Made by a program: the position numbers and the translations under genes. Positions 1 through 8,900 of a stretch of DNA of 64,000 bases are shown in pieces; positions within the stretch are counted from its first letter, which is position 1, and every line of letters starts with the position of its first letter. The DNA is from Candidatus Bacteroides merdipullorum (GTDB lineage Bacteria > Bacteroidota > Bacteroidia > Bacteroidales > Bacteroidaceae). The notes under the pieces are model-generated. The model saw nothing but the letters and a program-made list of their open reading frames with translations, was not told the origin of the DNA and ran no database searches. The stretch spans positions 27,172 to 91,171 of the forward strand of contig DXCK01000113.1 of NCBI GenBank assembly GCA_019116045.1, read 5' to 3'.

Positions 1-803
1 TTTGCGGCTTGACAGCCTGCAAACCGGGAACAAATCAAGGTAAAATGGAAAAAGAAACCAAACTGAAAATCGAAACTACAGCAGGTGACATCGTGGTGAA
101 GCTCTACAACGAAACACCGAAACACCGTGACAACTTTATCAAGCTGGCCAAGGAAGGTATGTATGACGGAACCCTGTTTCACCGCGTCATCAAAGACTTC
201 ATGATTCAAGCGGGCGACCCTCAGAGCAAGAATGCACCGAAAGGTAAGTCGCTTGGCGCAGGCGACGTGGGCTATACCATCCCTGCCGAGTTCGTTTATC
301 CGAAATACTTTCACAAGCGAGGTGCCTTGTCGGCTGCCCGTCAAGGCGATAACGTCAATCCCGAGAAAGCATCATCTGGCTGCCAATTCTACATCGTGAC
401 GGGTAAGGTGTATAACGACTCGTCGCTGGCAAACATGCAGGAACAGATTAACCAGATGCATTTGCAGAACGCGTTCAATGCGCTGGCGCAAAAGCACATG
501 AAAGACATCTACAAGATGCGCCGTGAGAATGATCAGGAGGGGTTGATGAAGTTGCAAGATGAACTGATTGAACAGGCTGAGGCACAGATGGCCGGGAAAC
601 CTCGTTTTGAGTTTACGCCTGAGCAATGGCAGGCATACACCACAGTCGGAGGAACGCCCCACCTGGACGGCGAGTACACCGTTTTCGGCGAAGTCTTGGA
701 GGGCATGGATGTGGTAGACAAAATACAGCGCGTCAAGACCGACCGCAACGATCGCCCTGAAGAAAATGTTGTCATCAGTAAAGTGACTGTCCTTGAAGAT
801 TAA
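1..803 (+). CDS. Cyclophilin-type peptidyl-prolyl isomerase, lipoprotein, 5' end outside window
   Basis: The frame is open from base 3 and ends at TAA 801-803; the true start lies upstream. The first visible residues end in L-T-A-C (Cys codon 18-20), a lipobox, so the mature protein is probably a lipid-anchored periplasmic foldase. The cyclophilin core is clear: FHRVIKDFMIQAGDP with the catalytic Arg, then SGCQFYIVTG and the closing VFGEVLEGMDVVDKI. Between these last two blocks sits a charged helical insert of about 60 residues (NMQEQINQMHLQNAF onward), which E. coli PpiA lacks; similar inserts are common in Bacteroidetes cyclophilins. The enzyme catalyses cis-trans isomerisation of X-Pro bonds. 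Its 3' end overlaps the M16 peptidase start by 11 bases, so the two are probably co-translated. Confidence 0.93.
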   Translation, partial: CGLTACKPGTNQGKMEKETKLKIETTAGDIVVKLYNETPKHRDNFIKLAKEGMYDGTLFHRVIKDFMIQAGDPQSKNAPKGKSLGAGDVGYTIPAEFVYPKYFHKRGALSAARQGDNVNPEKASSGCQFYIVTGKVYNDSSLANMQEQINQMHLQNAFNALAQKHMKDIYKMRRENDQEGLMKLQDELIEQAEAQMAGKPRFEFTPEQWQAYTTVGGTPHLDGEYTVFGEVLEGMDVVDKIQRVKTDRNDRPEENVVISKVTVLED

Positions 804-2031
804 TCACCATATACTGGACAACGGCTTGCGACTGGTGCATCACGAAGACACCGGTACGCAGATGGTGGCACTGAACATTGTCTACGACGTCGGGGCGCGC
901 GATGAACACCCTGATCATACAGGCTTTGCTCATTTGTTCGAGCATCTGATGTTCGGAGGGTCGAAGCACATTCCCGACTATGACGTACCCTTGCAATTGG
1001 CTGGCGGTGAGAACAACGCTTGGACCAACAATGACATTACCAATTACTATCTGACTGTGCCTGCCACGAACGTCGAGATTGGCTTCTGGTTGGAATCTGA
1101 CCGGATGCTGGAACTGGCCTTCAGTCCACGTAGTCTGGAGGTGCAGCGTGGGGTGGTGATGGAAGAGTTCAGACAACGTTGCCTGAATCAGCCTTACGGT
1201 GATGCGGGTCATTTGCTGCGTCCGTTGGCTTATCGCGTACATCCGTATCGTTGGCCCACCATTGGCAAGGATTTGTCTCATATCGCTAATGCTACGCTGG
1301 ACGAGGTGAAAGAATTCTTCTTCCGTCATTATGCACCCAACAATGCTGTGCTGGCCGTGACGGGCCATCTGTCGTGGGACGAGACGCGCCGTCTGGCCGA
1401 TAAATGGTTCGGCCCTATCCCGCGCCGCGACATTGCGCGGCGGGTTTTGCCGCAAGAACCAGAACAGATGGAAGAACGTCGCCTGACAGTAGAACGCAAT
1501 GTACCGCTCGATGCTTTGTACATGGCCTTTCGTATGTGCGGGCGTGGCGAGGCAGATTATTATGCCTTCGATGCTTTGTCTGACGTCTTGAGCAACGGGC
1601 GTTCCAGTCGGTTGACGCAGCATCTGGTGCAAGAGCGAAAGCTTTTCTCGAACATCGATGCTTACGTCTCCGGTTCGCGTGATTCGGGACTCTTGTATGT
1701 TAACGGAAAACCTTCGTCGGGCGTTACCTTGGAAGAGGCTGAGGCTGCCGTGTGGGAAGAGTTGGAGCGCTTGGCTCAGGAACCTGTGGACGAACGGGAA
1801 TTGGAGAAGGTAAAAAACAAGTTCGAGTCAACGCAGATTTTCGGTAATATTAATTACTTGAATGTGGCTACCAACTTGGCTTGGTTTGAACTGACCGGGA
1901 AGGCTGAAGATATCGACCGCGAGGTAGAGCGTTATCGTGCTGTGGATGCTGGGCAATTGCAGGCAGTTGCTCGACGGGCGTTCCGGCGAACGAATGTTAA
2001 TGTTTTGTATTATAGAACTCACGCTAAATAA
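793..2031 (+). CDS. M16 family zinc peptidase (pitrilysin/MPP-like), 412 aa
   Basis: The inverse zinc motif HxxEH is present as HLFEH (H47, E50, H51), with the third ligand expected in the VVMEEF block about 70 residues later. The protein holds two M16 half-domains in about 410 residues, the usual size of the short M16B group. The C-terminal half keeps the R/Y type segment (SSRLTQHLVQERKLFSNIDAY), which suggests a complete active site across the two halves. The best start is TTG at 793, overlapping the cyclophilin stop by 11 nt; it places the N-terminus directly before the conserved strand INHHILDNGLRLV. No signal peptide is visible. Substrate is unknown. The MATE gene starts at the base after its stop. 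Confidence 0.93.
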   Translation: MKINHHILDNGLRLVHHEDTGTQMVALNIVYDVGARDEHPDHTGFAHLFEHLMFGGSKHIPDYDVPLQLAGGENNAWTNNDITNYYLTVPATNVEIGFWLESDRMLELAFSPRSLEVQRGVVMEEFRQRCLNQPYGDAGHLLRPLAYRVHPYRWPTIGKDLSHIANATLDEVKEFFFRHYAPNNAVLAVTGHLSWDETRRLADKWFGPIPRRDIARRVLPQEPEQMEERRLTVERNVPLDALYMAFRMCGRGEADYYAFDALSDVLSNGRSSRLTQHLVQERKLFSNIDAYVSGSRDSGLLYVNGKPSSGVTLEEAEAAVWEELERLAQEPVDERELEKVKNKFESTQIFGNINYLNVATNLAWFELTGKAEDIDREVERYRAVDAGQLQAVARRAFRRTNVNVLYYRTHAK

Positions 2032-3381
2032 ATGAACCGATTGTTGCAGACGTACGGTGCACATTACCGGACTTTGTTTTCTTTGGGGATGCCTATCGTG
2101 GTGGGCCAGTTGGGAGTTATAGTTCTTGGCTTTGCCGATACGTTGATGATTGGGCATCACAGCACGCCGGAACTGGGGGCGGCCTCGTTCGTGAATAATA
2201 TGTTCAACCTTTGTATTATTTTCAGTACGGGGTTTAGTTATGGCTTGACACCTGTTGTCGGCAGCTTTTATGGGCGTGGACAGTGGGCTGAGGCAGGAAG
2301 CGCACTGCGTGCCAGCTTGGTAGCCAATGTATGGGTGGCTCTATTGGAAATGGCTGTGATGGGTATTCTTTATTTTAATATTGAGCGTCTGGGTCAGCCC
2401 GAAGAGTTACTTCCTCTTATCAAACCTTACTATTTGGTATTGCTGGTTTCGTTGCTCTTTGTCATGTTGTTTAATGCTTTCAAACAGTTTACCGATGGTA
2501 TTACAGACACAAGTACAGCGATGTGGATTCTGTTGGGGGGGAATGCAATGAACATCGTAGGGAATTATATTCTTATTAATGGTAAGCTTGGTCTGCCCGA
2601 GTTAGGGTTGCTGGGGGCGGGGCTGAGTACGTTGTTGTCACGCGTCATGATGGTGGTCGTCTTTGCGTGGATAGTGCTTCGTGCGCGCCGTTTCCGTCGT
2701 TATCGGGTAGGCCTGTTGCGGCGTCCCTGGTCTTCGGTGTTGTTCCGTCGTCTCAATGCGTTGGGGTGGCCAGTCGGGTTGCAGATGGGGATGGAGACTG
2801 CGTCTTTCAGCCTGAGTGTGATAATGGTAGGCTGGTTGGGCACGGTTGCTTTAGCTTCGCACCAGATTATGCTGACCATTTCTCAGTTCACCTTTATGAT
2901 GTATTATGGCATGGGCGCGGCGGTGGCCGTGAGGGTCAGCAATTATCATGGACGAGGGGATGTCGTGAACGTGCGTCGTTCGGCTTATGCGGGCTTTCAC
3001 CTGATAATGGCAATGGCTGTTGTGTTGTCGTTGATTGTTTTCGTATGTCGTCCCTGGGTCGCAGGCTGGTTTACGGACAGTGCAGAAGTGGCCGTGCTGG
3101 TACCAGCTTTGTTTGTACCTTTTCTCATCTATCAGTTTGGAGACGGATTGCAGATAACGTTTGCCAATGCTTTGCGCGGTACGTCGGATGTGCGACCGAT
3201 GATGTTTATTGCTTTCATTGCTTATTTTGTTGTATCCTTGCCTGTGGGCTACTTGTTCGCTTTTGTGCTGAATTGGGAGCTGGTGGGCATTTGGATGGCC
3301 TTTCCTTTCGGTTTGACTACGGCGGGTGTGCTGTTTTGGTTACGTTTTCGTCGTCGTACACATGCAGATGTGCGGTGCTGA
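2032..3381 (+). CDS. MATE family multidrug/cation efflux transporter, 449 aa
   Basis: A polytopic inner-membrane protein with about 12 hydrophobic helices and the pseudo-twofold repeat of MATE carriers. Family signatures include GMPIVVGQLGVIVLGFADTL near the N-terminus and the matching GWPVGLQMGMETASFSLSVI at the start of the second half. Length is normal for NorM/DinF-like transporters, which export cationic drugs or metabolites using a Na+ or H+ gradient. ATG 2032 abuts the M16 stop codon, which indicates co-transcription with the two upstream genes. Substrate cannot be inferred from sequence. Confidence 0.95.
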   Translation: MNRLLQTYGAHYRTLFSLGMPIVVGQLGVIVLGFADTLMIGHHSTPELGAASFVNNMFNLCIIFSTGFSYGLTPVVGSFYGRGQWAEAGSALRASLVANVWVALLEMAVMGILYFNIERLGQPEELLPLIKPYYLVLLVSLLFVMLFNAFKQFTDGITDTSTAMWILLGGNAMNIVGNYILINGKLGLPELGLLGAGLSTLLSRVMMVVVFAWIVLRARRFRRYRVGLLRRPWSSVLFRRLNALGWPVGLQMGMETASFSLSVIMVGWLGTVALASHQIMLTISQFTFMMYYGMGAAVAVRVSNYHGRGDVVNVRRSAYAGFHLIMAMAVVLSLIVFVCRPWVAGWFTDSAEVAVLVPALFVPFLIYQFGDGLQITFANALRGTSDVRPMMFIAFIAYFVVSLPVGYLFAFVLNWELVGIWMAFPFGLTTAGVLFWLRFRRRTHADVRC

Positions 3382-3563
3382 AGGCATTGTCATCATTTGC
3401 GTTATGCTTTGTCAGACTTTGAGAGCTTGTAATATGTCGGCGTATGGCAGATGTATTTTTGTCGTGTACGGCTATGTCTGTTTTCAAACGGAAGATGTAA
3501 ACCTTCGTTTAGCCTCCTTTGAAAAGTAGGTGTCAGACAGGAGGCTTGCTCTTGTTTTTTCTG

Positions 3564-3571
3564 TATATTTG
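3564..3571 (+). promoter_or_regulatory. -7 element of histidine kinase promoter
   Basis: TATATTTG matches TAnnTTTG and lies 27 nt before ATG 3599. It supports 3599 as the true start, since the frame-open GTG at 3530 lies upstream of this promoter. No convincing -33 box. The rest of the 217-nt gap 3382-3598 shows nothing I recognise. Confidence 0.6.
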
Positions 3572-3598
3572 CTCCGGAATACATTTCTACCTACGCTT

Positions 3599-5881
3599 AT
3601 GAATAATGTATCGAGGCTAAAAGTCGTGGTCGGTTATACGGTGATGCTGGCCGTGTTGTTCTTTTCTCTTTACTTTGTCCACCGTGAAATGGCCAATCTG
3701 ACGCAGTCCGAAGGACAAAGCACTCAGTGGATGGACAGTCTTTCGACACTGTTGCAAGAAAAAGATGCCAATACTGTTCGCATTTTACGTACGCTGGCCG
3801 AGGTGAACGATAGTCTTATCTCAGCCTCATGGGCCGAGCGTATCATCACCAGCCGTGATACGGTAGTGGTGCGTCCGCGCGTACAGCATCGGCGCGTGGT
3901 CCATACGGACACGGTCGTTACGCAGCCTGTTGTTCCTCGGGGATTTTTCCGGAGGCTGCGTGATGCTTTTGTACCATCCAAGCAAGATTCGGCAGTGCAG
4001 GTAAAGACTTCCGTCGAGTACGCTACCGATACTTTGCTGGAGGTTTACAACCCTTTGGACACTTTGCAGGCGCGTCTTAAAGCTGTTGTTGAGCGCGAAC
4101 GTGAAGCCAATACACTTATTCATAAACGGAAGCGTCGCCTGCAACAAGTCAATACTCAATTGTCGGCACGTATAGATACCCTTTTGCGTCATTACGAAGA
4201 GAATGCTTTGGAGCGAGCCAAGGCCGATGCTACCTATCGTCAAGAAGTTCGCTTACAGTCGGCACAGATAGTGGGAGGCATCGCCGTAGGCGCTGTTTTA
4301 CTGGCAGCTTTGTTCCTTGCTTTGATAGGGAGGGACATCACCCGCAGTAACCGATACCGGAACGAACTGGAAGAAGCGCGCCGACGGGCAGAAGACTTGC
4401 TGGCCATTCGTGAGAAAATGATGCTGGCCATTACTCATGATTTCAAAGCACCTTTGGGCTCTATCATCGGCTATACTGACTTGCTGGAGCGGCAGGCGGC
4501 GATGGACGGGCAGCAACGCTCATACCTGGAGAACATGCGCGCATCGTCACAACATTTATTGAAACTGGTGACTGACCTGCTTGACTTTCATCGGTTGGAA
4601 CAACATAAGGCTGACATCAACCGTGTGCCCTTTTGTCCAGCCGACCTTTTAGATGCTATCTGCGTTAGTTTTCGGCCTCTCACTGTCGAAAAAGGCTTGC
4701 AACTGCATTGCTGTCTGGCACCCGAATTGTCTGGTACATACGTTTGCGATCCTTTACGTTTGCGACAGATTGTAACCAACCTCCTTTCTAACGCCGTTAA
4801 GTTTACTGACCGAGGTACTATCACCCTGACGGCTGGCTACGAAGAAAACCGACTCGTTTTGGCTGTTTCCGATACGGGAAGAGGCATGGAACCAGCCGAT
4901 CGAGAACGTATCTTTCATGAATTTACCCGTCTGCCTGGTGCTCAGGGAGAAGAAGGTTTCGGTTTGGGACTGTCTATTGTTAAGATGCTGGTACAGCTAT
5001 TGGGAGGAACCATCGAAGTAGAAAGTACGTTAGGAAAAGGGAGTACCTTTACCGTACGTATTCCTATGTCATATACTGCAGAAGCGCTACCTGTTCCTTC
5101 TGTCACAGTTCCCGATGCTTCTCCGGCTTTGTCCTATGCCCCATCCAATATGTCTGCCCACTTCCGTCGTCTGCTGCTGATAGATGATGACCGTATCCAA
5201 TTATCATTAACGGCTGCCATGCTGAAACAGAAAGGTATTGACACCGTTACTTGCTTACAGGTAGATGACTTGCTGGATGCTTTGCGTACAACTCATTTCG
5301 ATGCCTTGTTGACAGATGTGCAAATGCCTGCTCTCAATGGTTTTGAACTCCTGCAACTTTTGCGCGCTTCGAACATTCCCCAGGCACGAACTATCCCAGT
5401 CATTGCTATTACGGCACGCAGTGATATGCAACGAAATGAATTCACCTCGCATGGATTTACGGGATGCTTGCACAAACCCTTCAGCGCGCAAGAACTTATG
5501 GAAGAACTAGAACATCTGGGACAGTTAGATTTCTCAGCTCTTACGACTTTTTCGACAGATGACCCGGAAGAAGCTCAGTCCATACTTCGTACTTTTGCTG
5601 ATGAGACCCGACTTAATGTAGAACGTATCCATCGTGCGCTGGATGAAGAAGATGTCGGGGCACTGGCTGCCGTAGCTCATAAGATGCTTCCTCTTTTTAC
5701 TTTGATAGGTGCAACGGCTTTGGTTTCGTTGTTGAGGCAATTGGAAGCTTCTGCCAACCTCTCGTGGGAAGAAAGTTTGAAAATAACAGCTACGCAGGCA
5801 TTAAGCGAAATAGAAACAGTATTGCAACAGTTGGAACAGATAGTTTTTCTGCCTTCTGGACATACTATTTCCGGAAAATAA
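3599..5881 (+). CDS. Hybrid sensor histidine kinase with receiver and Hpt domains, 760 aa
   Basis: Domains in order: TM helix about 7-27, an extracytoplasmic region of about 195 residues with coiled-coil character, TM2 about 224-245, HisKA with H-box AITHDFKAPLGS (phospho-His280), HATPase_c with N-box IVTNLLSNAVKFT, G1 DTGRGM and G2 GFGLGLSIV, a receiver domain (LLIDDD, phospho-acceptor Asp573 in LTDVQMP, Lys in HKPF), and a C-terminal Hpt-like helical domain with His694 in AHKMLP. This is the ArcB/BarA-type four-step phosphorelay layout. No DNA-binding domain is fused, so the relay must end on a separate regulator, and none is encoded nearby. The extracytoplasmic sensor is not a fold I recognise. 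Start chosen at ATG 3599 because of the promoter at 3564 and because the membrane helix follows directly. Confidence 0.93.
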   Translation: MNNVSRLKVVVGYTVMLAVLFFSLYFVHREMANLTQSEGQSTQWMDSLSTLLQEKDANTVRILRTLAEVNDSLISASWAERIITSRDTVVVRPRVQHRRVVHTDTVVTQPVVPRGFFRRLRDAFVPSKQDSAVQVKTSVEYATDTLLEVYNPLDTLQARLKAVVEREREANTLIHKRKRRLQQVNTQLSARIDTLLRHYEENALERAKADATYRQEVRLQSAQIVGGIAVGAVLLAALFLALIGRDITRSNRYRNELEEARRRAEDLLAIREKMMLAITHDFKAPLGSIIGYTDLLERQAAMDGQQRSYLENMRASSQHLLKLVTDLLDFHRLEQHKADINRVPFCPADLLDAICVSFRPLTVEKGLQLHCCLAPELSGTYVCDPLRLRQIVTNLLSNAVKFTDRGTITLTAGYEENRLVLAVSDTGRGMEPADRERIFHEFTRLPGAQGEEGFGLGLSIVKMLVQLLGGTIEVESTLGKGSTFTVRIPMSYTAEALPVPSVTVPDASPALSYAPSNMSAHFRRLLLIDDDRIQLSLTAAMLKQKGIDTVTCLQVDDLLDALRTTHFDALLTDVQMPALNGFELLQLLRASNIPQARTIPVIAITARSDMQRNEFTSHGFTGCLHKPFSAQELMEELEHLGQLDFSALTTFSTDDPEEAQSILRTFADETRLNVERIHRALDEEDVGALAAVAHKMLPLFTLIGATALVSLLRQLEASANLSWEESLKITATQALSEIETVLQQLEQIVFLPSGHTISGK

Positions 5882-5916
5882 TTGCTTACTTTGTGTACTG
5901 TTAACTCATACGACGT

Positions 5917-8900
5917 ATGGCCGAAGAAATCGTTGTAAAGAAAAGACTCTGGTTACGGATAGCTTTGTGGGTATTACTGACGCCGCTTGCGCTATTTCTC
6001 TTGCTGATGGCATTGCTTTATGTGCCACCTGTACAAGACTTTATTCGCCAGAAAGCAACAACCTTAGCCGGGGAAGCCAGTGGTATGGATATTTCCGTCC
6101 AGCGCATAGATTTACGTTTCCCGTTGAATCTGTTGGTGCGTGGTGTGCAAGTATCACAGCCTGTTGACGAACAACATTCTGATACATTGCTTACTTTAGG
6201 GAGCCTGAGTGTGCGCGTGCAAGCTTGGCCATTGCTGCGCGGGCAAGTAGAGGTTGACGGTATACTGCTACGGGATGCCACAGTCCATTCTTCCAATCTT
6301 TTAGAAGGAATGAGATTGGACGGTACGTTAGGACGTTTTTTTCTGCGCAGTCATGGCATAGACCTGGGTGATGAGAGTGTGGTATTAAATAATGTGGAAC
6401 TGGAAGATACCCGCCTCTCTTTGTCCCTGTCAGATACTACAGCTACTGTGCCAGACACCACCTCGACCACTGTACGTTGGAAACTGTTGCTCCATACGCT
6501 CCAGTTGAAGAATGTGTCTGTAGATTTGAACATGCCATTGGACACACTTTCCCTTTCCGCTCGTTTGCGAGAAGCTCGTATTGAAGAAGCATGTGCCGAC
6601 CTTGGACGGCAAGCGTATGCATGTGAATTGTTCCGCTTGTCTGGAACCTCGTTGACTTATGACAGCGGACCGGTTGATACGTTGTCTTCTGTTGCCGCGG
6701 GTTTTGACCCTCGGCATATCGCTTTACGTGATTTGAATATTGGCATAGATTCAGTGCGTTATGCTGGCCGTGAGATGAATGCTGTCATTCGTGAGTTCTC
6801 TTTGAACGAACATTCTGGCTTGAATATTACTTCTTTATCCGGTCGACTTGTGGCCGATTCTACTCAAATACGTATTCCTTCACTACGTTTGTCAACGCCT
6901 CACAGTGAAATAGACCTTTCGGCACAAACTTATTGGGAGCTTATTGATATTCCCACTACGGGGCGGCTTATAGCCCGCCTTGATGCTCGTATAGGCAAAC
7001 AAGATGTATTGTTGTTGGCTGGAAGCTTGCCTGATAGTTTTAAGGAAGCTTATCCGGCGCACCCATTGGTGGTTCATGCAGGAACAGTGGGAAATCTCCG
7101 ACAGATGCAGATAAGCCGCTTTACCATCGACTTGCCGGGCGCTTTCTCGATGAGTGCCGGAGGCGAACTTTGGAATCTGACGGATAGTCTGGCTCGTAGC
7201 ATCAACATGGATTTGGAGATGCAGACGCGCGATTTGAACTTTCTGACCGCCTTGGGAGGTGTTACACCGGATGGTTCGCTGGTCATTCCGGACAGTATGC
7301 GTCTGGATGCACGGCTTTCTATGAAGGGTAATGACTGTATTGCCTCCCTTGATTTGCGGGAACGAAGAGGAACGTTAAACCTGAATGCCGATTATGATTT
7401 GGCCGAAGAACGCTATCGGATAGATTTGCAAGCCGATTCTTTGCAATTGCATCATTTTTTGCCTAAAGATTCCCTTTATGAGTTTTCGGCTACGCTTTTG
7501 GCACGTGGTCAAGGTTTGGATTTCTCTTCTCCACATACGTCGGCTCATGTGGATATGTCCCTTAAACAATTGCAATATGCTAATTGGAATTTCTCAGGCA
7601 TTGCCTTGCAAGCTGCCCTGAAACATTCGTGGGCCACGGTCAAATTGAATAGTGATAATTCTCTTCTTCGTATGCATTTAGATGGTGGTCTGCATTTGGA
7701 TAGGTCGTATATGGACGGGCAGTTAGCTTTGAACTTGAAAGATGTCGACCTGCATAGCCTTGGGATTCTTCCTGCGCCACTGGGGCATCCGCTGGAGTTG
7801 GGTTTGACGGCTGAGGCGCGACGTGATTCCATCAAACTGCACATCGGGGCTGGAGATTTGGACTTTGACTTCAAAGCCCAAAGTACCTTGAAGCGTTTGC
7901 TGGAGAAATCAGACGAATTTATGACCTTACTGATGCAGCAGTGGGAGCTTCGTCGCTTGGATCATGCTGCTTTGCGTCGGGTGTTGCCGTCGGCAGGCAT
8001 GCAGTTGACGGCCGGCCGCAACAATCCTGTCGGTTATTATCTGGCTTCTCAAGGCACTGCTTTCAACCGTCTCAAGTTGCAGTTTGGCTTTACTCCCGAA
8101 TGGGGTATTAACGGACGGGCCGCGCTTGAGGGCTTGAGGACGGATTCTTTGCAACTGGATACAATCTTTTTTGCCGCCCATCAGGATACTACGCGGATGA
8201 GGTTGCAGGGGGGCATTATTAATGGTCCTCGTAATCCTCACTTTACGTTCCGCAGTACAGTGACCGGTGAAATCCGCAACGAAGACGCAGAACTGACTCT
8301 GGACTTTACCGATGCCAAAGGACGCACCGGTGTCTTGCTTGGGGTTAATGCCCGGCCTTTGACAGAGGGAAATGGGAAAGGTAATGGTGTCTTGCTCCGG
8401 TTGACGCCTGAAGAACCGGTTATTGCCTATCGCAAGTTCCATTTTGCGGAAGGGCGGAATAGTTTGTATTTGCATAAGAATATGCGTGTTTACGCCAATA
8501 TCGATATGCAAGGAGGAGACGGGATGGGTTTTCGCATGCAGTCTGATGTGCGTGACACCGTTTCTTTGCAAAACGTAAACGTGGAGCTGAGTCGTTTCCG
8601 GTTGAGTGAGTTGAGCGAAGTGCTTCCTTATCTGCCGCAGTTGACAGGGCTTTTCACGGTGGAAGGAAATTATATACAGACTGCCGATGCTTTTCAGGTC
8701 GCAGCAGAGGCGGACATCGATTCGCTGACTTATGAAGGAAGGCCTGTGGGTGACTTGGGTGTGGGTGTCACTTGGCTGCCCGATTCGGGAGAAAACCACT
8801 TCCTTAGTGCATACCTGGCTTGCAACGACCGCCAGGTGGCTACGGTAGAAGGGCGGTTGGGAGATGCACAAGGCGCCGATGCTTTTGCATTGGATGCTTC

